The translations under genes were made by a program, and so were the position numbers. From Candidatus Methylomirabilota bacterium (GTDB lineage: Bacteria; Methylomirabilota; Methylomirabilia; Rokubacteriales; CSP1-6), in NCBI GenBank assembly GCA_035315345.1, contig DATFYA010000205.1:29393-93392 (forward strand): a DNA stretch of 64,000 bases, given 5' to 3'. Positions 38,196-54,286 of the stretch are shown here, one piece after another. Under the pieces are notes generated by a model. The model was not told the DNA's origin and did not search any database. It was given only the letters and a program-made list of their open reading frames with translations. How positions within the stretch are numbered: the stretch's first letter is position 1; each line of letters starts with the position of its first letter.

Positions 38196-38519
38196 GTGCC
38201 ACGCATTCTCACGATGACCTTCATGGCGATTCTGGCGGTCCCCGGGCTGGCCTGGGCGCAGGCGGCGGCCACCGCCGGCAGCGGTGACCTGGCCAAGGCC
38301 CTCGCCGTCCTGGCGGCCGGTCTGGGCTTCGGTCTGGCCGCGGGCCTCTGCGGTATCGGTCAGGGCCGCGCGGCGGGACAGGCGGTGGACGCGATGGCCC
38401 GGCAGCCCGGCGCGATCGCGCGGATCCAGACCGCCATGCTCCTCGGCCTGGCCTTCATCGAGTCGCTCGTGCTGTTCGTGTTCGTGATCGCGGTCATCCT
38501 GCTGTTCGTGAAGTCGTAG
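38196..38519 (+). CDS. atpE: ATP synthase F0 subunit c
   Basis: The 107-residue hairpin subunit forms the rotor ring. After an N-terminal hydrophobic extension ending LAWAQA (about 22 residues, perhaps a signal sequence), helix 1 contains GIGQGRAAGQAV and the polar loop ARQPGA; helix 2 has the ion-carrying Glu in LAFIESLVLFVFVI. Gln in helix 1 and Ser after Glu resemble Na+ sites, but Leu and Phe replace the usual Thr and Tyr, so proton use is likelier. The GTG start follows a strong AAGGAGGA site. A 12-base-pair hairpin follows the gene. Confidence 0.92.
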   Translation: MPRILTMTFMAILAVPGLAWAQAAATAGSGDLAKALAVLAAGLGFGLAAGLCGIGQGRAAGQAVDAMARQPGAIARIQTAMLLGLAFIESLVLFVFVIAVILLFVKS

Positions 38520-38542
38520 AGGGAAGGGAAGAGCGAAGGCAA

Positions 38543-38569
38543 CCGTCCCGGGGCCACGCCCCGGGACGG
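38543..38569. terminator. Strong GC hairpin after atpE
   Basis: A perfect 12-base-pair inverted repeat (CCGTCCCGGGGC / GCCCCGGGACGG) with a CAC loop, 23 bases after the atpE stop. It lacks a T run, so it may be a 3' processing or stabilising element, or a terminator separating atpE from rex. Confidence 0.5.
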
Positions 38570-38639
38570 CACACGGGCGGCGCAGCGAGGGGAGACTCGA
38601 CCGCTGACCCGTGGGGCGCGGGGAGCGCCCGAATAGAAC

Positions 38640-39290
38640 ATGGCGCGAAGGTCACCGTTCAAGATCCCCCGGATTCCGGAGATGACGGTGCGCCGCCTGT
38701 CCGTCTACACCCGCAGCCTCCAGCAGCTCGAGGAGGACGGGGTGAAGACGATCTCTTCGCAGGAGCTCGCCGAGCGCTTCAGCCTCAACTCGGCCCAGGT
38801 GCGGAAGGACCTCGCCTACTTCGGAGAGTTCGGCGTGCGCGGCATCGGCTACTACGTCTCCGGGCTCAAGGCCGAGCTGCAGCGCATCCTGGGGCTCGAC
38901 CGGGAGTGGCAGGTGGCGCTGGTCGGCTTCGGCAATCTGGGCTCCGCCCTCTTCCACTACAAGGGCTTCGCGCGGCAAGGCTTCCGGATCTCCACGATCT
39001 TCGACGAGGATCCGGCCAAGTGGGGCAAGGCGGTGGACAGCGTGAAGATCCAGCCGATGGAGGACCTGCCCCGCGAGGCGAAGGCGCGGAATCTTCAGAT
39101 CGCCATCGTGGCGGTGCCGGGGGAGTCGGCGCAGGCGGTCACCGAGAAGCTGGTGGCGGCCGGGATCAAGACCATCCTCAATTTTGCGCCGGGCCGCATC
39201 AAGGCGGGCAAGGACGTCCGCCTGAAGAACGTGGACCTGGCCATCGAGCTGGAGACGCTGTCCTTCTATCTGGCCCAGGGCTCCCGCTGA
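38640..39290 (+). CDS. rex: Redox-sensing transcriptional repressor Rex
   Basis: The 216-residue repressor senses NADH/NAD+. The N-terminal winged helix (residues 1-75) contains VRRLSVYTRSLQQLEEDGVKTISSQELAERFSLNSAQVRKDLAYFGEFG; the Rossmann domain has VGFGNLGSALF near 96-106 and a C-terminal helix for domain swapping. It lies between atpE and mfd. No clear TTGTGA-type Rex operator was found near nuoL or the atp promoter, so its targets in this window are not evident. Confidence 0.93.
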   Translation: MARRSPFKIPRIPEMTVRRLSVYTRSLQQLEEDGVKTISSQELAERFSLNSAQVRKDLAYFGEFGVRGIGYYVSGLKAELQRILGLDREWQVALVGFGNLGSALFHYKGFARQGFRISTIFDEDPAKWGKAVDSVKIQPMEDLPREAKARNLQIAIVAVPGESAQAVTEKLVAAGIKTILNFAPGRIKAGKDVRLKNVDLAIELETLSFYLAQGSR

Positions 39291-39333
39291 CGCGGGCGCC
39301 GCCCCGCTTCGGGCTTCGTGCCGCTCTGGGAGT

Positions 39334-39362
39334 TTGACGCCGCGCTCCGCCGATGGTACCTG
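39334..39362 (+). promoter_or_regulatory. Weak candidate promoter of mfd
   Basis: TTGACG (39334-39339), 17-base spacer, TACCTG. The -35 is good but the -10 is poor. Confidence 0.22.
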
Positions 39363-39381
39363 TGAAAGGTCCTCGCACGTG

Positions 39382-42626
<3,245 letters not shown>

Positions 42627-42630
<4 letters not shown>

Positions 42631-43718
42631 GGGGCCGTCGCGCGGTCGCACCGCTGCTCTCCCTCCTGCTCCTCCTCCTCTTCTCCGGCTGCTCGTCCCT
42701 CCCGAGCTGGATGCCCCTGATCGGCAAGAGCGAGCCGCCCGCGGAGGCCCCCACGCCGCCCGCGTCCACCTCGGCGCCGCTGCTCAGCGCGCGGGATCCG
42801 ATCGCCAACGGGACGGATTCCAGCGACCTGCTCGATCGCGTGATCTGTGTCGTGAACAACGACGCGATCACGATGTACGAGCTGGACGAGGCCGAGCTCT
42901 ACTACCTGGCCGAGACCCGCGAGAAGATGCAGGAGGGCGAGGCCCGCAAGGTGCTGCGGGGGCGGCTGCTGGAGAACCTGATCGAGAACCGCATCCAGCT
43001 GCAGCAGGCCGAGCGGGAGAAGGTGGTGGTCGAGGACTCGGAGGTCGCCGAGAACATCGCCGACGTCATGAAGAAGCTCAAGGTCACCGACGAGAAGCAG
43101 TTCGACCAGGTGATGAAGAGCCAGGGCCTCACGCTGGAGGCGGTGAAGAAGCGGATGCGCGAGCAGCTGATGGTTCAACGCGTCATCCGTCGGAAAGTCG
43201 CCCTGCGCATCTCGGTCACCGAGCAGGAGATCGACAAGTACCTGTCCGAGAACCGGGAGAAGCTGGAGACCGGCCTCACCTTCTCGGCCCGGCACATCCT
43301 CTTCCAGCCGGATCCGGCCAAGGGCGAAGAGGGATGGCTCGAATCGCGCAAGCGGGCCGAGGAGGTCTACGGATATCTCCTGGAAGGCCAGGACTTTGCG
43401 GAGCTGGCCAAGAAATACTCCGACGATCCCTCGGCCAAGGACGGCGGCAGCCTGGGCCCGCTCAAGAAGGGCGAGCTGGCCCCCGACATCGAGGAAGCGA
43501 TCCTGCGTCTGACGCCGGGCGAGGCGTCGACTCCGTTCCGCTCGCAGGTGGGCTATCACATCTTTCGGCTGGACTCGCGGGAGACGCTGACCGGCGAGGC
43601 CCTGGCCCAGGTGCGCGGGCAGGTGCGCGAGATCCTCTATCGCCAAAAGTACGACGTCCGGCTGAAGGAATGGCTGGCCGAGATCAGAGAGCGCGCGATC
43701 ATCGACGTCCGCCTGTAA
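42627..43718 (+). CDS. SurA-like periplasmic foldase lipoprotein with PpiC domain
   Basis: The 363-residue protein carries a lipoprotein signal with lipobox FSGC (Cys near residue 21) and a Pro/Ala-rich linker. The SurA N-terminal chaperone domain is about 65-215 (RVICVVNNDAITMYELDEAE...), followed by a parvulin/PpiC prolyl isomerase domain about 220-320 (ARHILFQ, YSDDPSAKDGGSLGPLKKGEL, QVGYHIFRL). It likely helps outer-membrane proteins fold. A lipid anchor is unusual for SurA but common in the PrsA group. The GTG overlaps the mfd stop. Confidence 0.9.
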
Positions 43719-43735
43719 TCGCGCGGAAATTGAAG

Positions 43736-43765
43736 TTGACAGCCGAGGAAACCGTGTGGGACAGT
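43736..43765 (+). promoter_or_regulatory. Promoter of rho
   Basis: TTGACA (43736-43741, perfect), 18-base spacer and GACAGT (43760-43765), with TGG before it giving an extended -10. It starts a leader of about 185 bases. Confidence 0.55.
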
Positions 43766-43771
43766 GTTTCG

Positions 43772-43955
43772 CGTAACGCGGTAACCAACCTCCTTACAGA
43801 CTTACAGAGTAGACCCGTACACACGCAACCCGCCGGAGACGACCATCTCTTCCTCAGAGCGTAGTCCGAAGCGGCCTTCGCCGAAGTCTCCTGTCGCTCC
43901 CGAGCAAGCCAGCGCCCCCGAAGTGAGCGGCGCGGTCGGTGCAGGAGGAAAGCGG
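43772..43955 (+). promoter_or_regulatory. Long rho leader, possible site of rho autoregulation
   Basis: The untranslated leader between the promoter and the rho ATG is about 185 bases. It contains C-rich, G-poor stretches around 43785-43860 and a hairpin, CGAAG-CGGC-CTTCG (43868-43881). In E. coli the rho leader is subject to rho-dependent attenuation; length and composition here would allow the same, but this is inference. Confidence 0.35.
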
Positions 43956-45209
<1,254 letters not shown>

Positions 45210-45239
45210 CCCGGCCGGCCGGCGGGACCGGACCACCCC

Positions 45240-45258
45240 CCGCCAAGTAGCGGTTTTT
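45240..45258 (+). terminator. Small hairpin plus T5 after rho
   Basis: CCGC-CAAGTA-GCGG followed by TTTTT, 31 bases after the rho stop. The 4-base-pair stem is short, so termination would be weak. It overlaps the -35 of rpmE. Confidence 0.28.
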
Positions 45259-45285
45259 GCGTTTCTCCCCTCCCCCTGCTATGCT
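45257..45285 (+). promoter_or_regulatory. Candidate promoter of rpmE
   Basis: TTGCGT (45257-45262), 17-base spacer, TATGCT (45280-45285), 25 bases before the rpmE GTG. Confidence 0.45.
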
Positions 45286-45310
45286 GTGAGGCCCATTGAG
45301 GAGGTGCGCC

Positions 45311-45526
45311 GTGAAGGCTGGCATTCATCCGGACTACATTGACACCACGATCACCTGCAACTGCGGAGAGGTCATCCACACCCGCTCCACCGTGCCGTCG
45401 ATCCGGGTGGAGGTCTGCTCCAAGTGTCATCCCTTCTTCACCGGGAAGCAGAAGTTCCTGGACACCGCCGGGCGCGTCGAGCGCTTCCAGCGGAAGTACA
45501 AGAGGAAGGGGACCGCAGAGGGGTAG
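45311..45526 (+). CDS. rpmE: 50S ribosomal protein L31, zinc-binding form
   Basis: The 71-residue ribosomal protein has four zinc-binding Cys (C16, C18, C36, C39) and the characteristic MKAGIHPDY start and [19 protein letters not shown] segment, identifying the zinc-containing type. The GTG at 45311 follows a GAGGAGGT site and gives the family N-terminus. It lies between rho and prfA, a common bacterial order. Confidence 0.96.
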   Translation: MKAGIHPDYIDTTITCNCGEVIHTRSTVPSIRVEVCSKCHPFFTGKQKFLDTAGRVERFQRKYKRKGTAEG

Positions 45527-45641
45527 GGCCCGGCTCGGCGCCGCGCCGCGCACCGAGCCGCAGACCCGGCAGCATCCGGATTCCGGTCGTCCCTCGCCGC
45601 GGCGACGCCGCCTCCCGAGTGTCCAAGCCTGAGGCGCCCGC

Positions 45642-46712
45642 ATGTTCGACAAGCTCCGACAGATCGAGGAACGCTACGGCGAGCTGAACCGCTCGCTCTC
45701 CGATCCGCAGGTGATCGGACAGCCCGCGGTCTACGCGCGCACCGCCAAGGCCGCCTCCGAGCTGGCCGAGACGGTGGCCAAGTTCGAGGAGTACAAGGGG
45801 GTGCTCGCCCGCATCTCGGAAGCGCGCCACATCGTCGCCGAGGACGCCGACCGCGAGATGCGCGAGCTGGCCCAGGCCGAGGTCGACGAGCTGACCGCGC
45901 GGCAGGGCGCGCTCGAGGAGGATCTCCGCGCGCTGCTGATTCCCCGCGATCCCAACGACGACAAGAACGTCTTCCTCGAGATCCGGGCCGGCGCAGGCGG
46001 CGACGAGGCCGGGCTCTTCGCGGCGGAGCTGTTCCGCATGTACACCAAGTACGCGGAGCAGAAGCGCTGGAAGTGGGAAGTGATGGACAGCCATCCCACC
46101 GGGGTCGGCGGCCTCAAGGAGGTCGTCGCGCTGCTGCAGGGCCGCGGGGCCTGGAGCCGGCTCAAGTTCGAGCGCGGGGTGCATCGCGTCCAGCGGGTGC
46201 CCGCCACCGAGTCGAGCGGGCGCATCCACACCTCCACCGTGACGGTGGCGGTACTGCCCGAGGCCGAGGACGTCGACGTCAAGGTGGACGAGAAGGACAT
46301 CCAGGTCGACGTCTACCGCGCTTCCGGTCCGGGCGGCCAGGGCGTCAACACCACCGATTCCGCGGTGCGGCTCACCCATCTGCCCACCGGCCTGGTCGTC
46401 ACCTGCCAGGACGAGCGCTCGCAGATCAAGAACCGCGCGAAGGCCCTGCGGGTGCTCAAGGCCCGCCTGCTCGAGCGCGCGCAGGAGGAGCAGGCCGCCG
46501 CCATCGCGGCGGACCGCCGCAGTCAGGTCGGTACCGGCGAGCGCAGCGAGCGCATCCGCACCTACAACTTCCCGCAGGGGCGCGTGACCGATCACCGCAT
46601 CAACGTCACGCTGCACCGGCTGCCCGCGGTGCTGGAGGGCGACCTCGACGAGCTGATCGACGCCCTCCGCGAGCGCGATCAGAGCCAGAAGCTGGCGGAG
46701 AGCGTGCCGTGA
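45642..46712 (+). CDS. prfA: Peptide chain release factor 1
   Basis: The 356-residue factor reads UAA and UAG stop codons and triggers peptide release. It shows the long N-terminal helical domain, the codon-recognition domain, the [21 protein letters not shown] segment near residues 180-200 and the GGQ loop [20 protein letters not shown] near 229-248. RHPxTG-like RF1 features favour RF1 over RF2, as does the neighbouring prmC. The prmC start overlaps its stop by 4 bases. Confidence 0.96.
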   Translation: MFDKLRQIEERYGELNRSLSDPQVIGQPAVYARTAKAASELAETVAKFEEYKGVLARISEARHIVAEDADREMRELAQAEVDELTARQGALEEDLRALLIPRDPNDDKNVFLEIRAGAGGDEAGLFAAELFRMYTKYAEQKRWKWEVMDSHPTGVGGLKEVVALLQGRGAWSRLKFERGVHRVQRVPATESSGRIHTSTVTVAVLPEAEDVDVKVDEKDIQVDVYRASGPGGQGVNTTDSAVRLTHLPTGLVVTCQDERSQIKNRAKALRVLKARLLERAQEEQAAAIAADRRSQVGTGERSERIRTYNFPQGRVTDHRINVTLHRLPAVLEGDLDELIDALRERDQSQKLAESVP

Positions 46713-47638
46713 TCGACCTGGCCACCGAGCGGAGCGTGACCGCGCTGCTCCGGCGCGGGACCGCGATCCTCGAGGCGTCCGGGCTCGAGACGGCGCGGGC
46801 GGAGGCGGAATGGCTGCTCGCCGCGCTGCTCGAGATGGATCGCGCCGCCCTGCATCTCGATCCGGCGCGGCGGCTGGCCACGCCGACCGTCTCCCGCTAT
46901 CTGGGCCTGCTCGACCGGCGCGCGCGGCGGGAACCGCTGCAGTACCTGCTCGGCTGGGAGGATTTTCACGGGGTCCGGCTCGCGGTCACGCCCGACGTGC
47001 TGGTGCCGCGCCCGGAGACCGAAGGACTCGTGGCGTGGGCGATCGAGGTGCTCGGCGGACTCGTGCAGCCGGTCGCGGCGGACCTCGGCACGGGCAGCGG
47101 CGCCATCGCCTGCGCGCTCGCGCACGCGCTGCCGCGGGCCGAGGTGCTCGCGGTGGAGGTCTCGGCGGGCGCGCTCGCGGTGGCCTCGCGGAACGTGCGG
47201 CAGCTCGGCCTGTCCTCGCGGGTCCACCTGCTCGCCGGCGATCTCTTCGCGCCGCTCGGATCGATCGCGGCGAGCCTGGACCTGGTGGTCGCCAATCCGC
47301 CCTATCTGCCGAGCGCGGTGCTGCCGTCGCTGCCGCCCGAGGTCTCGCGCCACGAGCCGCGAGCCGCGCTCGACGGCGGACCCGACGGCCTGGCGATCAT
47401 CCGCCGGATCGTTACCGGCGCCCCGCCGGTGCTGAAGCCGGGCGGCTGGCTGCTGATGGAGATCGGCGACGACCAGGCCGGGCCGGTCGCCTCGCTGATG
47501 GCCGCGGAGGGCTTCGCGGGGATCCGCGCGCGCCGCGATCTCAGCGGCGTCGAGCGTTACATCGGCGGACGCTGGGCGCCCGGCGCGCCCGTCCTCTCGA
47601 CCTGCGCCTCCGGCGCGGCGAGGCGGGAGGGCTGCTGA
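46709..47638 (+). CDS. prmC: Release factor glutamine methyltransferase
   Basis: The 309-residue enzyme methylates the GGQ glutamine of release factors. It has the N-terminal helical domain with [15 protein letters not shown] near residues 82-96, PRPETEGLV near 101, the SAM loop [15 protein letters not shown] near 121-135 and the catalytic NPPYLP near 196-201. The last about 20 residues extend past the usual end. GTG start overlapping prfA; its stop shares a base with the murA ATG. Confidence 0.95.
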   Translation: MIDLATERSVTALLRRGTAILEASGLETARAEAEWLLAALLEMDRAALHLDPARRLATPTVSRYLGLLDRRARREPLQYLLGWEDFHGVRLAVTPDVLVPRPETEGLVAWAIEVLGGLVQPVAADLGTGSGAIACALAHALPRAEVLAVEVSAGALAVASRNVRQLGLSSRVHLLAGDLFAPLGSIAASLDLVVANPPYLPSAVLPSLPPEVSRHEPRAALDGGPDGLAIIRRIVTGAPPVLKPGGWLLMEIGDDQAGPVASLMAAEGFAGIRARRDLSGVERYIGGRWAPGAPVLSTCASGAARREGC

Positions 47639-48894
47639 TGGCAACCCGGCTCGTCATCGACGGCGGCGCCCCGCTGCGGGGCGAGGTCGCGGTGAGCGCG
47701 GCCAAGAACGCGGCCCTGCCCGACCTCTGCGCCGCGCTGCTGACCGCCCAGCCGGTGGTGCTGGAGAACGTGCCCGCGCTGGCCGACGTGACCACCACGC
47801 GCTCGCTGCTGGAGGGGCTGGGCGGCGTGATCTCGACGGACGCCGACGGCGGCACGCGGGTGCAGGTGTCCGCGGTCACCAGCAACGAGGCGCCGTACGA
47901 GCTGGTGTCCACCATGCGCGCATCCGTCCTCGTGCTCGGTCCGTTGCTCGCGCGCACCGGGCTGGCCAAGGTGGCCCTGCCGGGCGGCTGCGCCATCGGG
48001 GTGCGGCCCATCGACCAGCACCTGAAGGGCTTTCAGAAGCTGGGCGCGGAGGTCTTCATCCGCAACGGCTACGTGGAGGCGCGGGCCAGCCGCCTCAAGG
48101 GCGCGCGCATCACCACGGACCTGGTCACGGTGACCGGGACCGAGAACCTCATGATGGCGGCGGCCCTCGCCGAGGGCACCACCGTCATCGAGAATGCGGC
48201 GCGCGAGCCCGAGGTGACCGACCTCGCGCGGCTGCTCTCCGCGATGGGCGCGCGCATCGACGGCGCGGGCACCGAGCGCATCGAGATCGAAGGCGTGACC
48301 GAGCTGGGGGGGGCCCGTCATCGGGTGATCCCGGACCGCATCGAAGCGGGAACGCTGCTGGTGGGCGCGGCCATCACCGGCGGCGACGTGACCATCACCG
48401 GGGCGGAGCCGCGGCACCTGTCGGCGGTGCTGTCCAAGCTCGAGGAGTGCGGCGCCGCGGTCACCGTCGCCGGCGACCGTATCCGCTGCCAGGGCCCGGC
48501 GCGGCCGCGCGCGGCCGACCTGATCACGAGCCCGTTCCCCGGCTTCCCCACCGACATGCAGGCGCAGTTCATGGCGATGCTGGGGCTGGCCGACGGGATC
48601 AGCAAGATCTCGGAGACGATCTTCGAGAACCGGTTCATGCACGCGGCCGAGCTGTGTCGCATGGGCGCGCGCATCGAGGCCGACGGGTCCACCGCGGTCG
48701 TCCGCGGGCAGCGGTACTACCACGGCGCGCCGGTGATGGCCACGGATCTGCGCGCGTCGGCCTCGCTGGTGCTGGCCGGGCTGGCCGCGCGCGGCCGGAC
48801 CGAGGTCTCCCGCGTCTATCATCTGGACCGTGGCTACGAGCGGCTCGAGGTCAAGCTGCGCTCGCTCGGCGCGGCGATCGAGCGAGTGCGCTGA
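47638..48894 (+). CDS. murA: UDP-N-acetylglucosamine 1-carboxyvinyltransferase
   Basis: The 418-residue enzyme makes the first committed peptidoglycan precursor from UDP-GlcNAc and phosphoenolpyruvate. SAAKNAALP near residues 21-29 carries the Lys-Asn pair, [16 protein letters not shown] near 118-133 the catalytic Cys (Cys rather than Asp, so fosfomycin-type modification is possible), and [14 protein letters not shown] near 302-315 the conserved Asp. It overlaps prmC by one base and shares one base with hisG. Confidence 0.96.
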   Translation: MATRLVIDGGAPLRGEVAVSAAKNAALPDLCAALLTAQPVVLENVPALADVTTTRSLLEGLGGVISTDADGGTRVQVSAVTSNEAPYELVSTMRASVLVLGPLLARTGLAKVALPGGCAIGVRPIDQHLKGFQKLGAEVFIRNGYVEARASRLKGARITTDLVTVTGTENLMMAAALAEGTTVIENAAREPEVTDLARLLSAMGARIDGAGTERIEIEGVTELGGARHRVIPDRIEAGTLLVGAAITGGDVTITGAEPRHLSAVLSKLEECGAAVTVAGDRIRCQGPARPRAADLITSPFPGFPTDMQAQFMAMLGLADGISKISETIFENRFMHAAELCRMGARIEADGSTAVVRGQRYYHGAPVMATDLRASASLVLAGLAARGRTEVSRVYHLDRGYERLEVKLRSLGAAIERVR

Positions 48895-49540
48895 TGCTCA
48901 CCCTCGCGCTGCCCAAGGGCCGTCTGCTCGATCCCGCGCTCGCGCGGCTGGCCGGCATGGGCATTCGCGGCATCGAGCCCGCCTCACGGCGCCTCCTGCT
49001 CACCGACGAGCAGGCGGGCCTGCGCTTCATCCTGCTCAAGCCGGCCGACATCCCGACCTACGTGGAGTACGGGGCCGCCGACCTCGGCATCGTGGGCAAG
49101 GACATCCTGCTCGAGCAGCAGCCGGACGTCTACGAGCCGGTCGATCTGGGCTTCGGGTTCTGCCGTCTGGTGGTGGCCGAGCCGCGCGAGCTGTGGGAGC
49201 GGGACGATCCGGCGCGCTGGTCCTGGGTGCGGGTGGCCACCAAGTATCCGCGGCTCACCGAGAGCTATTTCTCCGAGCGCGGGATCCAGGTCGAGATGGT
49301 CAGGCTCGACGGCTCCATCGAGCTGGCCCCGCTGGTCGGGCTGGCCGAGCGCATCGTGGACCTGGTGCAGTCGGGCGAGACCCTGCGGGCCAACGGGCTG
49401 GTGGAGGTGGCCGAGATCCTGACCTCGACCGCGCGGCTCATCGTCAATCGCGCGTCGCTCAAGACCGCCCATTCCCACGTCAGCCAGCTCATCACCGCCA
49501 TGCGGCAGGCGGTATCGGGCCGGGCGGAGCGGACGCGAGA

Positions 49541-49544
<4 letters not shown>
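48894..49544 (+). CDS. hisG: ATP phosphoribosyltransferase catalytic subunit, short form
   Basis: The 216-residue enzyme starts histidine synthesis by joining PRPP to ATP. Motifs include [15 protein letters not shown] at the N-terminus, [13 protein letters not shown] near residues 62-74, and the PRPP-binding [18 protein letters not shown] near 165-182. It lacks the C-terminal regulatory domain of the 290-300-residue long form, so by family knowledge it should need HisZ, which is not in the window. It overlaps both neighbours (murA, hisD). Confidence 0.95.
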
Positions 49545-50847
<1,303 letters not shown>

Positions 50848-50851
<4 letters not shown>

Positions 50852-51465
50852 GCGCGGAGCGGGGAACGGAGCCGGCGACGCCGCGGCAGAGCCGGATCGA
50901 GCGCAACACCAGGGAGACGCAGATCGTGCTGACGCTCAACCTGGACGGCACTGGCGCGTCCAAGGTCGAGACGGGCATCCCATTCTTCAACCACATGCTG
51001 GAGGCCTGGTCCAGACACGCGCTGATGGATCTGCACGTCGACGCCAAGGGCGACCTCGACGTGGACCTCCACCACACGGTGGAGGACGTGGGTATCTGCC
51101 TGGGCCGAGCCCTGCGCGAGGCGGTGGGCGACAAGAAGGGCATCGTCCGCTACGGGGCCTCGTTCCTGCCCATGGACGAAGCACTGCTGCACGCCGCGGT
51201 GGACATCTCGGGCCGGCCGTACCTCGTCTTCAACGTGCCGCTGCAGCGGACGCGGATCGCGAACTTCGATCTCGATCTGCTGAAGGATTTCTTCCGCGCG
51301 CTCGCGGTCAACGCGGAGATCACCCTGCACCTGAACATGCACTACGGCGAGAACCTGCACCACATCGCGGAGGCCACCTTCAAGGCGGCCGGCCGCGCCC
51401 TCGCCGAGGCCACCCGCCTGAATCCGCGAATCGCGGGCGTTCTCTCCACGAAGGGCAGCCTGTGA
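50848..51465 (+). CDS. hisB: Imidazoleglycerol-phosphate dehydratase
   Basis: The 205-residue monofunctional dehydratase (no HAD phosphatase domain) makes imidazole acetol phosphate. The metal motifs are [14 protein letters not shown] near residues 71-84 and [21 protein letters not shown] near 154-174. A leading 15-20 residue tail precedes the family start. ATGA overlap with hisD; hisH starts 16 bases on. Histidinol-phosphate phosphatase must be supplied elsewhere, and hisC is also absent here. Confidence 0.95.
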
Positions 51466-51481
51466 GTGGAGCGGCAACCGC

Positions 51482-52096
51482 ATGATCGCCGTCGTCGACT
51501 ACGGGCGCGGCAATCTCGGCAGCGTGGAGAAGGCGTTCACCCGCGTCGGAATGCCGGCGGTGGTGACCCAGGACCCCGCGGTGGTGGACCGGGCCGAGGC
51601 GGTCGTCCTGCCCGGCGACGGCGCCTTCCACGACGCGATGGGCAATCTGCAGGCGCTCGGCCTGATCGCGTCGCTGCGCGCCTGCTTCGACAGCGCCCGG
51701 CCGTTCCTCGGCATCTGTCTCGGCTACCAGCTGCTGTTCACCGAGAGCGAGGAGTTCGGGCAGGGCAAGGGGCTCGACGTGATCCCGGGGGCGGTGCGAC
51801 GGTTCCCCGGCACTCTCAAGGTGCCGCACATGGGCTGGAACCAGGTCGAGCACCGCGGCGACCTCCGGCTCTTCGATGGCATTCCGAGCGGGGCGCACTT
51901 CTACTTCGTGCACTCCTACTATCCGGAGACCGCCGACGACTCGCTGCGAGTGGCGTCGTGCACCTACGGGCTCACGTTCCCGGCCGCGGTCGGCCGCGGG
52001 CCGCTCTTCGCCACCCAGTTCCACCCGGAGAAGAGCCAGCGCTGGGGCATCCGGCTGCTCGAGAACTTCGCCGCGTTCGTGCGTGAGCGCCGCTGA
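51482..52096 (+). CDS. hisH: Imidazole glycerol phosphate synthase glutaminase subunit
   Basis: The 204-residue class I glutamine amidotransferase supplies ammonia to HisF. The nucleophile elbow [10 protein letters not shown] near residues 77-86 has the catalytic Cys, and [10 protein letters not shown] near 178-187 the His-Glu pair. The oxyanion segment MGWNQVE near 117 is intact. ATG at 51482, 16 bases after hisB. Confidence 0.96.
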   Translation: MIAVVDYGRGNLGSVEKAFTRVGMPAVVTQDPAVVDRAEAVVLPGDGAFHDAMGNLQALGLIASLRACFDSARPFLGICLGYQLLFTESEEFGQGKGLDVIPGAVRRFPGTLKVPHMGWNQVEHRGDLRLFDGIPSGAHFYFVHSYYPETADDSLRVASCTYGLTFPAAVGRGPLFATQFHPEKSQRWGIRLLENFAAFVRERR

Positions 52097-52111
52097 CCAT
52101 CGTCGCGGGCC

Positions 52112-52831
52112 ATGTTCGAGATCGTGCCGGCGGTCGATCTGAAGGCGGGGCGCTGCGTGAGGCTCATGCAGGGGCGCGCCGACGCCGAGACCGTCTTCTC
52201 CGACGATCCGGTGGCGATGGCCCGGCGCTGGGAGGCTTCGGGCGCCCGCCGGCTCCACGTGGTGGATCTCGACGGCGCCTTCGCGGGCGGGCCGGCCCAG
52301 ACCGACCTGGTCCGCGCGATGATTCGCGCGGTGTCGATCCCGGTCGAGGTGGGCGGCGGCCTCCGCGAGCTGGCGCACGTCGAGGCGCTGCTGGAGGCGG
52401 GCGCCCGCTGGGCCATCGTGGGCACGCGCGCGGCGCTGGACCCCGGCTTTCTCGGCGAGGTGTGCGAGCGATTCGGCGAGCGGCTCATGATCGGCATCGA
52501 CGCTTCCGAGGGCCGGGTGGCGGTGGACGGCTGGACCCGCGTGCTCGATCTCGACGCGATGGCCCTGGCCCGCGACGCGGCCGCGGCCGGCGCGGCCGGC
52601 ATCATCTATACCGACATCGCGCGCGACGGTACGCAGGGCGGGCCCAATCTCTGGAGCACCGAGGCGGTGGCTCGGGCCGCCGGCATCCCGGTGCTCGCCT
52701 CCGGCGGCGTCGGATCGCTCGACGACATCCGCCGGCTCGCCACCGTCCCCGGCCTGGCCGGCGTGATCGTGGGCCGCGCGCTCTACAGCGGAGCGGTGGA
52801 CCTGGCCGCCGCGGTCGCCGAGATCCGGTAG
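52112..52831 (+). CDS. hisA: Phosphoribosylformimino-AICAR-P isomerase
   Basis: The 239-residue TIM barrel isomerises ProFAR. The catalytic Asp near residue 8 ([15 protein letters not shown]) and the second Asp in [14 protein letters not shown] near 168-181 are present, with the two phosphate-binding loops GGGLREL and ASGGVGSL. It sits between hisH and hisF. Confidence 0.95.
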   Translation: MFEIVPAVDLKAGRCVRLMQGRADAETVFSDDPVAMARRWEASGARRLHVVDLDGAFAGGPAQTDLVRAMIRAVSIPVEVGGGLRELAHVEALLEAGARWAIVGTRAALDPGFLGEVCERFGERLMIGIDASEGRVAVDGWTRVLDLDAMALARDAAAAGAAGIIYTDIARDGTQGGPNLWSTEAVARAAGIPVLASGGVGSLDDIRRLATVPGLAGVIVGRALYSGAVDLAAAVAEIR

Positions 52832-52836
52832 CCGTC

Positions 52837-53597
<761 letters not shown>

Positions 53598-53601
<4 letters not shown>

Positions 53602-54245
53602 GCGTGCTCGACGAGCTTCGCTGGGACGCGCAGGGGCTGATCCCGACGGTGGTGCAGGACACCGAGACCGGCCAGGTGCTCATGGTGGCGTGGATGAATC
53701 GTGAGTCGCTCGACGCCACGCGGCGGACCGGCGCGACCCACTTCTGGTCCCGCTCGCGCCAGAGCCTCTGGCGCAAGGGCGAGACGTCCGGCCACACGCA
53801 GCACGTCGATGGCATCTACGCGGACTGCGATCGCGACACGCTGCTGGTGCAGGTGCACCAGGACGGTGTGGCCTGCCATACCGGAGCGCGCAGCTGCTTC
53901 TTCACCCGCCTCGACGAAGGCGAGGCCGCGCCGGTCTCGACGGAAGGCGCGGGACCGGCCGTGCTGGAGGTGGTCGAGCGCGTGCTCGAGTCCCGCAAGG
54001 TCGCCCCGCCGCCCGGATCGTACGTGGCGGCCCTGCTCGGCAAGGGCGAGCCGCAGATCTGCCGGAAGATCGGTGAGGAGGCGACCGAGGTGGTCACCGC
54101 GGCGCTCGGCGGCGAGGGCGACGAGCGCGTCGTCTCCGAGATCGCCGACCTCTGGTTCCACACCATGGTGTTGCTCACCGCCCGGGGCATCCCACTGCGC
54201 CGGGTGTTCCGCGAGCTCGCGCGCCGCCACGCCGGGAGCAAGTGA
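53598..54245 (+). CDS. hisI: Bifunctional phosphoribosyl-AMP cyclohydrolase / phosphoribosyl-ATP pyrophosphatase
   Basis: The 215-residue HisIE fusion performs the second and third histidine steps. The HisI half (residues 1-110) has [31 protein letters not shown] and the zinc segment [21 protein letters not shown]. The HisE half (about 118-205) has the [16 protein letters not shown] helices that bind pyrophosphate. GTG start overlaps hisF. It ends the his operon and overlaps the next reading frame if that begins at GTG 54242. Confidence 0.95.
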
Positions 54246-54286
54246 CCGTCCATCGGCGTCAGCGGAGCTGGGGGAGTGCGGGGGCC

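Noticed and set aside
38196..38262. Subunit c N-terminal extension as a separate small gene
   Set aside because: It is in frame with a strong ribosome site at the GTG, and hydrophobic extensions occur on some c subunits.
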